From contig CAYJRY010000030.1 of the NCBI GenBank assembly GCA_964372855.1, positions 1 to 14,219 of the forward strand: a stretch of 14,219 nt of DNA, in the 5' to 3' direction. This document shows positions 1 through 6,538 of this stretch, in pieces. This DNA is from JACOXT01 sp964372855. GTDB taxonomy: Bacteria > Patescibacteriota > Microgenomatia > Levybacterales > UBA12049. The stretch's first letter is position 1. Each line of letters begins with the position of its first letter. A program made the position numbers and the translations under genes. The notes below the pieces were generated by a model. It was not told the origin of the DNA and ran no database searches. It saw only the letters and a list, made by a program, of their open reading frames with translations.

Positions 1-394
1 ACTTTCAATAGGTGAAGTAGCAGGTGGAGTCTGGGATAATGAAACTATTCTTGATAACTGCTTTGAGGCTTTTATTGGCGCTTTATACCTTGATCAAGGA
101 ATTGAGGAAGTTTTGAATTTTCTTAATATGGTTTTGTTAAGTGAAATTAAAAATATTATTAAGAAAAAAACTTTCAAAGACCCAAAAAGCATGCTTCAAG
201 AAATCGTTCAATCAAAAAAACAATCCTCCCCAGTGTATAAAGTGCTGGAGGAGCATGGTCCAGCTCACTCAAAAATTTTTAAAGTCGGTGTATATGTAAA
301 TGGAGTATTAATTGCTGAAGGTATGGGAAAATCAAAGCAATTGGCTGAGTCTTTCGCAGCAAAAGAAGCACTTGAGAGAATAGGTAATATTTGA
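1..394 (+). CDS. rnc: Ribonuclease III, 3' part (5' end outside window)
   Basis: RNase III cleaves double-stranded RNA in the cytoplasm, for example rRNA precursors. The reading frame is open from base 2 and ends at TGA 392-394, so the gene starts left of the window. About 130 residues are visible. First comes the end of the catalytic domain with the FEAFIGALYLDQG signature. A complete double-stranded-RNA-binding domain follows (about residues 55-127), with GPAHSKIF and the C-terminal KQLAESFAAKEAL helix. One oddity is in the second catalytic motif. Where the family normally has LADxxEA, this protein has LDNCFEA, so the usual metal-ligand Asp aligns with Asn; the following Glu is kept. rpsP begins 12 nt after the stop, and its likely promoter lies inside the end of this gene. 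Identity is secure; whether activity is affected is inference. Confidence 0.93.
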   Translation, partial: LSIGEVAGGVWDNETILDNCFEAFIGALYLDQGIEEVLNFLNMVLLSEIKNIIKKKTFKDPKSMLQEIVQSKKQSSPVYKVLEEHGPAHSKIFKVGVYVNGVLIAEGMGKSKQLAESFAAKEALERIGNI

Positions 395-400
395 TAAAAT
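372..400 (+). promoter_or_regulatory. Likely leaderless promoter of rpsP
   Basis: A -35 TTGAGA (372-377), a 17-nt spacer and a -10 TAAAAT (395-400) are visible. The -10 is preceded by TG plus one base, an extended -10. The last -10 base is followed by exactly 6 nt and then the ATG at 407, so transcription would start at or next to the start codon. There is no Shine-Dalgarno-like sequence in the 12-nt gap. The site overlaps the end of rnc. The match is seen in sequence; the activity is inferred. Confidence 0.55.
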
Positions 401-406
401 TAGTTT

Positions 407-637
407 ATGTCGCTAATGATTAGATTGTCTAAAATTGGGAGAAAAGGTGAAGCAAGATTTCGTATCGTTGTAATTGAAAAAAGGGAGAGAAGAGATGGAA
501 AACCAGTTGAAGACTTAGGCTGGTATCAGAAAAATATTTCCTCTCACAATAAAGATATAAATATAAAAAGGTATAAATATTGGCTTGAAAAAGGCGCAAC
601 CCCAAGTCCAACTGTTGCAAAATTACTTTCTAATTGA
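407..637 (+). CDS. rpsP: 30S ribosomal protein S16
   Basis: This is a 76-residue small-subunit ribosomal protein that binds 16S rRNA during 30S assembly. The family pattern is clear: an N-terminal IRLSKIGRKGEARFRIVV strand pair, RRDGKPVEDLGWY, and a C-terminal YKYWLEKGATPSPTVAKLL helix. The length fits the short end of the family (about 75-90). An in-frame ATG at 416 would remove three residues. The ATG at 407 is preferred because S16 proteins usually have a few residues before the IRL strand, and because a promoter is placed exactly for it. The gene sits between rnc and a khpA-like gene, an arrangement related to the usual rpsP-khpA-rimM-trmD cluster. The next gene begins 7 nt after the stop. 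Confidence 0.96.
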   Translation: MSLMIRLSKIGRKGEARFRIVVIEKRERRDGKPVEDLGWYQKNISSHNKDINIKRYKYWLEKGATPSPTVAKLLSN

Positions 638-644
638 ATAAGAT

Positions 645-881
645 ATGAAAAAAGCATTAGAATTTATTGTCAAGTCTATTGTTGAAAATCCTAAGAAAGT
701 AGAAATAATTGAGACCAAAGATGACGGATTGGTTAATCTTTCGATAAAAGTTGATCCATCCGACATGGGAAGAATTATCGGGAAAAATGGCAAAGTTATA
801 AGAGGTATACGAAATACTATAAAAATTCTCGCGATAAAACAAAATAAAAAAGTAAATATTGCGCTTTTTGAAAACTCCTAA
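645..881 (+). CDS. khpA: KhpA-like KH-domain RNA-binding protein
   Basis: This 78-residue protein is essentially a single KH domain. The signature loop is in GRIIGKNGKVIRGIR (about residues 42-56), with GKNG as the GxxG motif that contacts RNA. In other bacteria KhpA is a small cytoplasmic RNA-binding protein, often acting with KhpB, and is linked to cell division and envelope control. Position supports the call: it lies between rpsP and trmD as in many bacteria. The stop codon TAA (879-881) directly abuts the ATG of trmD, so the two are probably translated together. No Shine-Dalgarno site is visible upstream. Family assignment is firm; the cellular role here is inferred from homologues. Confidence 0.9.
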   Translation: MKKALEFIVKSIVENPKKVEIIETKDDGLVNLSIKVDPSDMGRIIGKNGKVIRGIRNTIKILAIKQNKKVNIALFENS

Positions 882-1589
882 ATGAAAATCTCCATACTAA
901 CGCTTTTTCCAGAAATGTTTACTGGTCCTTTTGATCTATCCATAATCAAAAGGGCAAAAGAAAAAAAATTTGTCGAAATAAACATAATAAACATACGCGA
1001 TTTTGGAATAGGAAAGCATAAGGTTGTCGATGACAAACCATATGGCGGAGGAAGAGGTATGATACTAAGAGTTGATGTATTGGAGAAAGCAATTTTAGAA
1101 ACTAAGATCAAGACACTTAAATCGTCTCAACAAAAAATAGTACTTTTAGACGCAAGAGGTAAAACTTTCAATCAAAAAATTGCCGAAAGATTTTCCAAAT
1201 TAAAACATCTTATATTAATTTGCGGTCACTATGAAGGAGTGGATGAAAGAATTAGAGAATTTACAGATGATGTAATCTCAATTGGTGATTTTATAGCAAC
1301 AGGCGGTGAAATTCCCTCGATGCTTATTGTTGATTCAGTTGTAAGACTTCAAAAAGGTTTACTTAAAAAAGAAGTAACATCTCAAGAATCATTTTCAAGA
1401 GCCACTGATTGGGGCATCCCAATACTTGAATATCCCCAATACACAAGACCAGAGGTTTTCAAGAAATTAAATGTTCCTAAAATATTATTAACGGGTGACC
1501 ATAAAAAGATTGAAAACTTTCGAAAAGAAATGTCCAAGAAAATTACGCAAAAACGTTTTGAGGCAATTAGTTCCCAAAAGGATTGGTAG
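882..1589 (+). CDS. trmD: tRNA (guanine(37)-N1)-methyltransferase
   Basis: TrmD uses S-adenosylmethionine to methylate G37 next to the anticodon and so prevents frameshifting. The 235 residues carry the trefoil-knot (SPOUT) signatures in order: DDKPYGGGRGM (50-60), GHYEGVDER (115-123), SIGDFIATGGE (133-143) and EYPQYTRP (183-190), followed by the VPKILLTGDH strand. The linker holding the catalytic Asp of E. coli TrmD (D169, in EDSF) reads QESF here, with Glu at residue 169. That linker is also about 5 residues longer (RATDWGIPI). The protein is about 20 residues shorter at its C-terminus than the E. coli enzyme. The start directly follows khpA with no gap. The last 23 bp overlap the end of the convergent pilO-like gene, and no terminator is visible between them. 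Confidence 0.96.
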   Translation: MKISILTLFPEMFTGPFDLSIIKRAKEKKFVEINIINIRDFGIGKHKVVDDKPYGGGRGMILRVDVLEKAILETKIKTLKSSQQKIVLLDARGKTFNQKIAERFSKLKHLILICGHYEGVDERIREFTDDVISIGDFIATGGEIPSMLIVDSVVRLQKGLLKKEVTSQESFSRATDWGIPILEYPQYTRPEVFKKLNVPKILLTGDHKKIENFRKEMSKKITQKRFEAISSQKDW

Positions 1590-2289
1590 TTCTTGCGGAA
1601 GGAGTTACTGATAGATTTGAGAAATCAATAGCTTGGGAATTGTTGAAATTAACTATTTTTTCATATAAATCCATTTTTTCATTTGTCAGGGGAATAAGCG
1701 CGATATTTTCAATAGAAGTTGGAGGAGTCATAATTTTATAATAAAATTCTATTTCAACAGTTGATATCATATTGTCCGTCCTAATAAAATCAATACTAGA
1801 TAAAGGAACAGTCTCTTGAAGTGCTTGTATAAAATTGTTTATTGCGGAGATATTGCTGTCAAGTGAGACAGAAAGGTTGATACTGGATAACTTTCCTGTA
1901 TTTTCCTCACTTCCTGATATTTCTCCAACCTGAAATGAAAATCTCCCAATTCTGACACCTGTTCTTTGAGCAGCGAAAAAAATTGCGTTTAAGACACCTG
2001 CAAAGTCTTTATCTACAGGTAATGCTTTTGTAGTAGTCCTAAGCTGCGTATTAAGTATCTCCTCATCAAGCGCCTTAAGCATATTTAAGTCGTTTTTTAA
2101 TCCTTCTAATTTTCGCTGAGCGTTTTTAGCCTCATCTTGTATAGCCAGAAATGCTTGAACTTGAGGAATTATAACCAACAAAACAACAAGTATGCTTACC
2201 ATAATTACTATCCCTGGAACTAAAAGATATTTATTGCGTCTATAGATAAATTTCAATGACTCAACATCTGTATTTACTCTTTTTTCCAT
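1567..2289 (-). CDS. pilO: PilO-like type IV pilus alignment protein
   Basis: This 240-residue bitopic membrane protein has a short basic cytoplasmic N-terminus and one membrane helix at about residues 20-44. A coiled-coil stretch follows (about 47-85), then a ferredoxin-like extracytoplasmic domain, and a C-terminal tail ending in TNPFGN. PilO normally pairs with PilN to link cytoplasmic PilM to the pilus machine. Sequence similarity in this family is low, so the call rests on topology, size and position as the last gene of a pilM-pilN-pilO set. The ATG lies 2 nt after the pilN stop, with a weak GAAGTGAG upstream. The 3' end overlaps trmD on the other strand. Confidence 0.8.
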   Translation of the reverse strand: MEKRVNTDVESLKFIYRRNKYLLVPGIVIMVSILVVLLVIIPQVQAFLAIQDEAKNAQRKLEGLKNDLNMLKALDEEILNTQLRTTTKALPVDKDFAGVLNAIFFAAQRTGVRIGRFSFQVGEISGSEENTGKLSSINLSVSLDSNISAINNFIQALQETVPLSSIDFIRTDNMISTVEIEFYYKIMTPPTSIENIALIPLTNEKMDLYEKIVNFNNSQAIDFSNLSVTPSARTTNPFGN

Positions 2290-2291
2290 AA

Positions 2292-2825
2292 TTAAATCTC
2301 ACTTCTTAGTGAAACTGAATATATGCTTTTAGCTTCATCAAAAGATAAACTCTCAAGGGTTAAAGAGTTGATAATTAATCTTTCCTCAACCATATTTATT
2401 AAATTATCAATAAGCGAATTTATTGACAAGAGATTCCCGGAGGATACTTTAATTCTAACCTCTTTTTCATCCATTTCAAAACCGTCAATTGCTGAATCTT
2501 GCGGTAAATTTGTTACAATTGCTGAGATTTCAGACGCTAAATCCCGTCTATTTTTAAGGAAACTGTTGATATTATTCAGTCTATCATTAATTATAAAAAG
2601 GTTAATCTTTTTTTGCTGGTATTTAGATATTTCAGATAAAACTTCTTGCTGCTGTAACTTAATTGAGGAAGGATTTATTGCGGCTGTTAAAAGAAATAAC
2701 CCCAAAGAAATAGCTCCAACTATAAGAGGTATTATAATTGCAATAGTTTTCGCTATTCTTATTCGTTTTTGTTGTTCTATATATTCTTTATCTTTTGGTA
2801 TTATTAGATTTACATCTGTATTCAT
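2292..2825 (-). CDS. pilN: PilN-like type IV pilus assembly protein
   Basis: This 177-residue bitopic protein has an N-terminal cytoplasmic tail containing VNLIIP (residues 5-10). That resembles the INLLP motif by which PilN tails bind PilM. A basic stretch and a membrane helix (about 24-48) follow, then a predicted coiled coil (about 57-95) and a small alpha/beta extracytoplasmic domain. Length and layout fit PilN. It lies after pilM and 2 nt before pilO. Unlike its neighbours it is separated from the upstream gene by 70 bp, which hold a G+C-rich palindromic element. A perfect TATAAT is present at the end of pilM (2895-2900), with a poor -35 candidate TTGGAC at 15-nt spacing, so an extra promoter is possible but unproven. 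Confidence 0.82.
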   Translation of the reverse strand: MNTDVNLIIPKDKEYIEQQKRIRIAKTIAIIIPLIVGAISLGLFLLTAAINPSSIKLQQQEVLSEISKYQQKKINLFIINDRLNNINSFLKNRRDLASEISAIVTNLPQDSAIDGFEMDEKEVRIKVSSGNLLSINSLIDNLINMVEERLIINSLTLESLSFDEAKSIYSVSLRSEI

Positions 2826-2839
2826 ACTTCGAATTACTA

Positions 2840-2895
2840 AGTATCACCCTGCGCTTTTCGGCTTCGACTGAGCATAGCCGAATGTCTCGAACGAA
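2840..2895. repeat. REP-like palindromic element between pilM and pilN
   Basis: This intergenic patch is visibly richer in G+C than its surroundings. It contains a perfect 7-bp inverted repeat, TTCGGCT (2857-2863) and AGCCGAA (2876-2882), around a 12-nt loop with TTCGACTGAG. The texture (CACCCTG, then TTCGACTGAGC, then TCTCGAACG) resembles palindromic intergenic repeats common in many environmental bacterial genomes; this is from memory and unchecked. In the pilM-to-pilN transcript it would form a hairpin just after the pilM stop and about 31 nt before the pilN start. It could limit decay or readthrough. No T-run follows it, so it is not a classic terminator. Confidence 0.5.
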
Positions 2896-3924
2896 TTATA
2901 ATTCTCTCATCGCTAGTCCAACTGCGATCGTGAAATCAGACTGACTGTAAATCAAATCAGATGGCACAACTTGACTCGCCAAAACCTTCCATGGATTGGC
3001 AAGCGCTGTTTCAATACCCAAGTTTTCGGCAAAATAAAGGTCAATTCCTGGAAGTCTAGCTGTACCGCCTGATAACAAAATTTGCTGGATCATAGAATCA
3101 CCATCGTACTTTTCTGAAAAATATGCTATTGATTTTTTCACCTCCCCTAATATTGATGATAAAATAAGCTCAGTTGATTTGCCAATTTTTTGCCCAACTC
3201 CTTCTTTGGATAATCCATACGCTTTTTTGTACTCATCCGATTGGGATAATGTCAAACCAAAATCCGCAGAAATTGCACGGCTTATAGCGTTTCCGCCTGT
3301 TGGAATTGAATAAGTAAATACCAAAATATTATCTTTTATGATTGCAAGAGAAGTACTTATCGCGCCAATATTTAAAATTATCGTTGGAGGAATTCCTGAA
3401 TAAGACAAAACTCTCACAACAGCTAAAATCTCAGTCTCAATCGCTGAAAGATTTAAGCCAGCAAGTTCTAAAATTTTTTGATATTTAGCAACTAGCGTTG
3501 TTGGAGCACCGACTAAAAGTACCTGCATTTTCTCGTTGTTGGCACCTTTTGGGGGACGTCTTAAAACACTCCAAACAAGTGTTATATCAGAGAGAGAAAC
3601 TGGTATATTTTGCTCTGCTTCCCAGCGAATCGCCATAGCCAGTTCACTATCTGATAAGTATGGCATATCAATGACTTTGGTATAAACTTGACTGTCATTC
3701 AGGGCAACATTTACATTTTTTGTGTCAACCTTGAGATTGTCAACTGTTTTTTTCAAAGCTTTTGCGATATTTTCCTGATCAAGCGGAGACTCCGAAAACA
3801 TACCTTTAGGTGGGGTAGGCATTGAATAGGCGGAATTTAAGAAATATCCTTCTTTTTGCCGAGACAGAGATATTGCTTTAATTGTTGATAGGCCTATATC
3901 CAAACCAATTGATTTGCGAGCCAT
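2896..3924 (-). CDS. pilM: PilM, actin-like ATPase of type IV pilus assembly
   Basis: This 342-residue cytoplasmic protein has the actin/FtsA-like fold. The phosphate-1 loop is GLDIGLSTIK (about 7-16). A PilM-specific region contains MAIRWEAEQNIPV, the second nucleotide-binding strand is ILNIGAISTSLAI, and the adenosine motif is ILLSGGTARLPGI near residue 286. PilM binds ATP and the PilN N-terminal tail, forming the cytoplasmic ring of the alignment complex. Length (about 340-355) and all main blocks are normal. The start ATG is 11 nt after the stop of the PilX-like gene, with no obvious ribosome binding site, so it probably depends on upstream translation. A pilN-pilO pair follows, as expected. 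Confidence is high. Confidence 0.95.
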   Translation of the reverse strand: MARKSIGLDIGLSTIKAISLSRQKEGYFLNSAYSMPTPPKGMFSESPLDQENIAKALKKTVDNLKVDTKNVNVALNDSQVYTKVIDMPYLSDSELAMAIRWEAEQNIPVSLSDITLVWSVLRRPPKGANNEKMQVLLVGAPTTLVAKYQKILELAGLNLSAIETEILAVVRVLSYSGIPPTIILNIGAISTSLAIIKDNILVFTYSIPTGGNAISRAISADFGLTLSQSDEYKKAYGLSKEGVGQKIGKSTELILSSILGEVKKSIAYFSEKYDGDSMIQQILLSGGTARLPGIDLYFAENLGIETALANPWKVLASQVVPSDLIYSQSDFTIAVGLAMREL

Positions 3925-3935
3925 AATAGTTGTTG

Positions 3936-4823
3936 CTAAGGCACAAATAAACCATACGATAAATATGGCAGATACAATTGCGGATGTCCTTTGAACACTT
4001 TTATCTTTCGCTGTGATTGCCCCGATGTACCTGTAGAAGTTATATCATGTCCCTGAGAAGGAATAGCAACAGGATTTAAGGCATTATCCCTATTAAATGC
4101 TTCGACCGTAATTTTCGTGCTTTTATAAATTGGAATTATTCTCGCAAAAATCGCTCTGTTTGCTAATATTTTAGGCGTATAAAACAAACCAATGCTGCTT
4201 GAACCGGTATTAGTAAATGGCTCGGCGAAACTATTACTACTTCTTCTACTTACACAATAATCATAAGCATAACGAGTAGTTCTTATAGTATTGGGATTCC
4301 CGCTTGTATCAGTTGCCCAGACATATATAACCTCAATAGCAGCAGGCCAAGTAGACAAAGACCCGTCATTACAATTAATTTCATTCCCTTCCCCCCAAAA
4401 AACTACTAAACTTGAACTAGGTGCTATGGATCCATAATTAATATTGCCATTGCTATCGTGGTCCGCAAACCAAACATCAGCTCCTTCGCCTTGAGGCACT
4501 ATGCTTCCTCCATTTAATGACATTAAATGTCCGCTTGTCATTACCTCAACTACATCAGTTTTAAAAGTGGCATCATCCCCAACGGGAATATTTGATTCAA
4601 GTGTTAAATCCTGCAGTGCTTTCTCAATTCCTGCCTCGGCAGCTGCTAGGGCTTTTTGGGATTCTGCCTCTTCAGTTGAAGTCCTCACATTTACAATGCT
4701 TCGCGAAGCAAGCGAAAGAACAATTGTGAGGGAAACCACTATTACCAAAATAACTATTATTAAAACCTGCCCTTTCTCTGCATTTCGAAATTCATACTTC
4801 ATATTTCGCACTTCTTGAATCAT
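3936..4823 (-). CDS. PilX/GspK-like minor pilin
   Basis: The N-terminus resembles PilX-type minor pilins. A short leader ends in EKG, then QVLIIVILVIVVSLTIVLSL forms a hydrophobic helix (about 19-40), and the typical EEAESQKALAAAEAGIEKAL follows. The usual Glu at mature position +5 is Ile here, as in GspK/PilX proteins that cap the pilus tip. The mature domain is about 275 residues, long for a minor pilin, and rich in Ser, Thr and Asn, with Cys in NEINCNDGS and YDYCVSRR. The frame stays open further upstream, but the ATG at 4823 is preferred over TTG 4895 because a promoter ends 6 nt before it; ATG 4802 is an alternative. A 7-bp repeat array (4780-4814) encodes much of the leader. Place in the H-H-I-J-K order supports the role. 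Confidence 0.78.
   Translation of the reverse strand: MIQEVRNMKYEFRNAEKGQVLIIVILVIVVSLTIVLSLASRSIVNVRTSTEEAESQKALAAAEAGIEKALQDLTLESNIPVGDDATFKTDVVEVMTSGHLMSLNGGSIVPQGEGADVWFADHDSNGNINYGSIAPSSSLVVFWGEGNEINCNDGSLSTWPAAIEVIYVWATDTSGNPNTIRTTRYAYDYCVSRRSSNSFAEPFTNTGSSSIGLFYTPKILANRAIFARIIPIYKSTKITVEAFNRDNALNPVAIPSQGHDITSTGTSGQSQRKIKVFKGHPQLYLPYLSYGLFVP
4780..4814 (-). repeat. Heptamer array in the PilX-like leader
   Basis: Five tandem 7-bp units (GAAGTGC, GAAATAT and related) run through the leader-coding part of the PilX-like gene. Positions 4791-4814, read on the - strand, match 10157-10180 of the + strand at 23 of 24 bases. The ATG at 4802 is formed across a unit junction. Confidence 0.75.
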
Positions 4824-4829
4824 ACAATT

Positions 4830-4859
4830 AGAATAACAAGTATTTCCGCATATTGTCAA
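4830..4859 (-). promoter_or_regulatory. Likely leaderless promoter of the PilX-like gene and pilMNO
   Basis: On the - strand a perfect -35 TTGACA (4859-4854) is followed by 18 nt and the -10 TATTCT (4835-4830), itself preceded by TGT (extended -10). Six bases separate the -10 from the ATG at 4823. The site lies in the 59-bp gap after the PilW-like gene, one of the few real gaps in the minor-pilin cluster. It would give separate expression of pilX, pilM, pilN and pilO. Activity is inferred. Confidence 0.55.
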
Positions 4860-4882
4860 TATCAAGAAATTGTCTGCTTTTA

Positions 4883-5440
4883 TTACCTCTGCCAATTTCG
4901 CATGACAACTGATGTTTCAAAATTAATATCAGTACTAGTTCTCTCAACCAAGTTACTACTTACTTTTGGACGTAGTATAAATTTGATCCCAATTACAGGA
5001 ACATCTGTTGAGGAAGAAACAGTGCAAGTGAATGTGCTACTTAAAGACACTTCAATTGTGTCGGTGTCTATAAATGACACGCCATCTAAAGCAATTGTTA
5101 AAGGACTTCCAGTGATAGAATATGTAATTGAATTGCTATTAAATGGTTTGACTCTTATGTATCTATAATTTGTTGTACCTGGCGAACATCGCATATCTGT
5201 GTCTGTAAAATTATTGTTGCTAAATCCTTCAAATGCCTCCGCGTACTCTATGGATCTTGCGATTTTAGATATAGTATAATTCCCATTTTGTCTGATATTT
5301 TCTATGAAATTGGTTTTATTTGTGCCTCTTAGAGAAAAAGTTATTGTCCCAACTACAATTGAACCAATCGACGCCAAAATAGCGACAACAACAATTAGTT
5401 CAATTAATGTAAAGCCTTTACTTCTTACTTCATCCTTCAT
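4883..5440 (-). CDS. PilW/GspJ-like minor pilin
   Basis: This 185-residue prepilin has a leader MKDEVRSKG, cleaved before FTLIELIVVVAI, and the conserved Glu at +5. One long N-terminal helix follows and then a beta-rich domain with Cys in MRCSPG and FTCTVSS, which could form a disulfide. Region NGNYTISKIARSIEYAEAF matches the GspJ/PilW pattern after the helix. It sits between PilV-like and PilX-like genes, the usual I-J-K order. The frame is open upstream to a TTG at 5476, but that would overlap the previous gene. The ATG at 5440 is chosen because GAAGGA (5452-5447) lies 6 nt before it and because it gives a normal short leader. Both the ribosome binding site and the start codon fall inside a 7-bp repeat array. 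Confidence 0.83.
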   Translation of the reverse strand: MKDEVRSKGFTLIELIVVVAILASIGSIVVGTITFSLRGTNKTNFIENIRQNGNYTISKIARSIEYAEAFEGFSNNNFTDTDMRCSPGTTNYRYIRVKPFNSNSITYSITGSPLTIALDGVSFIDTDTIEVSLSSTFTCTVSSSTDVPVIGIKFILRPKVSSNLVERTSTDINFETSVVMRNWQR

Positions 5441-5455
5441 ACTTTGTCCTTCATC
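5421..5455 (-). repeat. Heptamer array spanning the pilW-like start
   Basis: Five tandem 7-bp units (GATGAAG, TATGAAG and variants) cover the ribosome binding site, start codon and first codons of the PilW-like gene. The junction GAAG|GA makes the Shine-Dalgarno site and the unit TATGAAG supplies the start ATG. A degenerate sixth unit may extend to 5462. Confidence 0.75.
5447..5452 (-). promoter_or_regulatory. Ribosome binding site deciding the pilW-like start
   Basis: GAAGGA on the - strand lies 6 nt before ATG 5440. It supports that start over the upstream TTG at 5476. Confidence 0.6.
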
Positions 5456-5456
5456 C

Positions 5457-6020
5457 TTAAATAGTTTTATGATCAATCCTATAAAAACATGTTACTAGCC
5501 TTACCTCATGACAATATGGATCACCTACCGGGCATTTGCCATCTGACCACAAAACAGTTGCTGTCACTTCGCTTCCATGAACCTGCGGAGGGGGTACTGG
5601 CGGAGGAGTAGGAGTGGGTTTATTATCAGGACAATCCGAAGAGTCGCTATGATCAATTTCTATTGATCTTACAAAATGATATCCTTCGCCTTTAATATCT
5701 CCTTCTACTTCGCAATCGCCTACGTTGTTGTTCGATCCGCTTCTTACCTCCAAATTTGCTGGTAGTTTGGGAAGACACCAGTGTGTTGTATCATTAATAG
5801 CAAAAAAATCACTCCAGCTTGAATCTCTTTTGCGTCTCATATATTCTATGCCTTCCTGCGCGTATTGGGTGGCTAGGTTTTGGTTTTTTGTGAAAGTCGC
5901 GTTATTAAGAGAATTAACCACAACTACAGTAATTGCGCCTATTATTAAAACAACCACACTCAAAGCCAGTAATACCTCCAAAAGTGTTTGTCCCCGCTGC
6001 AATTTTTTTTGAATTTTCAT
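5457..6020 (-). CDS. PilV/GspI-like minor pilin
   Basis: This 187-residue prepilin has a leader MKIQKKLQRG and mature start QTLLEVLLALSVVVLIIGAI. The peptidase site is Gly-Gln rather than the common Gly-Phe; Glu +5 is kept. The segment QNLATQYAQEGIEYMRRKRDSSW after the helix is typical of GspI/PilV. The middle of the domain contains a proline tract (TPTPPPVPPP) that looks like a flexible linker between two parts of the head. Four to six Cys residues follow the pattern of disulfide-linked pilin heads. ATG overlaps the previous stop as ATGA, and a strong GGGAGGAA (6038-6031) lies upstream with a rather long 12-nt spacing from its last G. It is the I member of the H-H-I-J-K cluster. Confidence 0.85.
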   Translation of the reverse strand: MKIQKKLQRGQTLLEVLLALSVVVLIIGAITVVVVNSLNNATFTKNQNLATQYAQEGIEYMRRKRDSSWSDFFAINDTTHWCLPKLPANLEVRSGSNNNVGDCEVEGDIKGEGYHFVRSIEIDHSDSSDCPDNKPTPTPPPVPPPQVHGSEVTATVLWSDGKCPVGDPYCHEVRLVTCFYRIDHKTI

Positions 6021-6538
6021 TGAACACTAATTCCTCCCGATTGATTAACAATAATAGTTTTTGTTATGCCTGTTGTTGGCGATCCTTGTCTTACTACAAT
6101 CTCAAGAGGCGGCGTTAAGGTAGGACTACACCCGCTATTGTCTACAACATCACTGTTAGCTGAAAAGAAAATTGTTGGTTTCTTACCGCTGCAAACATCA
6201 TCAAAAGTAAGTGAGTCAGGGATTTTCTTCACAAAATCATCGACAATAGAAGGTTCGCAAACAGCTTGCAAACTGTATTGTTTGGTCGCAAAGGTGTGCA
6301 CTCTCCATCCTTTAAGCACATCACATGTAAAGCCCGGAGGGAGAGTTGGTTTGGTCTTAAAGAATGCCCGTGATCTTGCTAAATAAAGTGCATTAACAAT
6401 ATCTGTTGTTGTATTTTGAAGACTATTGATCCTATTATAATTACTCAATCCTGCAATACCAAGACCTGACAATATAGCCGCTGTTGAGAAAACAACAATT
6501 AATTCGACAAGAGTAAAACCACCTTCTCGTTCTGTCAT
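6017..6538 (-). CDS. GspH/FimT-like minor pilin (second copy)
   Basis: This 173-residue prepilin has the short leader MTEREGG, then FTLVELIVVFSTAAILSGLG with Glu +5. The GspH/FimT hallmark region follows: GLSNYNR, then an IVNALYLARSRAF helix. The C-terminal half is beta-rich and ends in an IVVRQGS...TKTIIVNQSGGISV pattern typical of GspH heads. Cys residues occur in FTCDVL, AVCEPS, DVCSGK and SGCSP. It is clearly a paralogue of the preceding gene, sharing FTLVELIVVFS and GLSNYNR. Start and upstream stop overlap as ATGA, so translation is probably coupled. In other systems GspH/FimU-type proteins are part of the minor-pilin complex that primes pilus assembly; that role is inferred here. Confidence 0.86.
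   Translation of the reverse strand: MTEREGGFTLVELIVVFSTAAILSGLGIAGLSNYNRINSLQNTTTDIVNALYLARSRAFFKTKPTLPPGFTCDVLKGWRVHTFATKQYSLQAVCEPSIVDDFVKKIPDSLTFDDVCSGKKPTIFFSANSDVVDNSGCSPTLTPPLEIVVRQGSPTTGITKTIIVNQSGGISVQ

Noticed and set aside
2323..2871. Open frame of 182 codons on the + strand opposite pilN.
   Set aside because: It is the mirror of pilN coding sequence, has unusual Cys/Phe/Ile-rich composition, no ribosome binding site and no recognisable domain. pilN on the other strand fits family, length and context.
4815..5168. Open frame of 117 codons on the + strand opposite the PilW-like gene.
   Set aside because: It is the antisense of a clear pilin head and has no domain or start signal.
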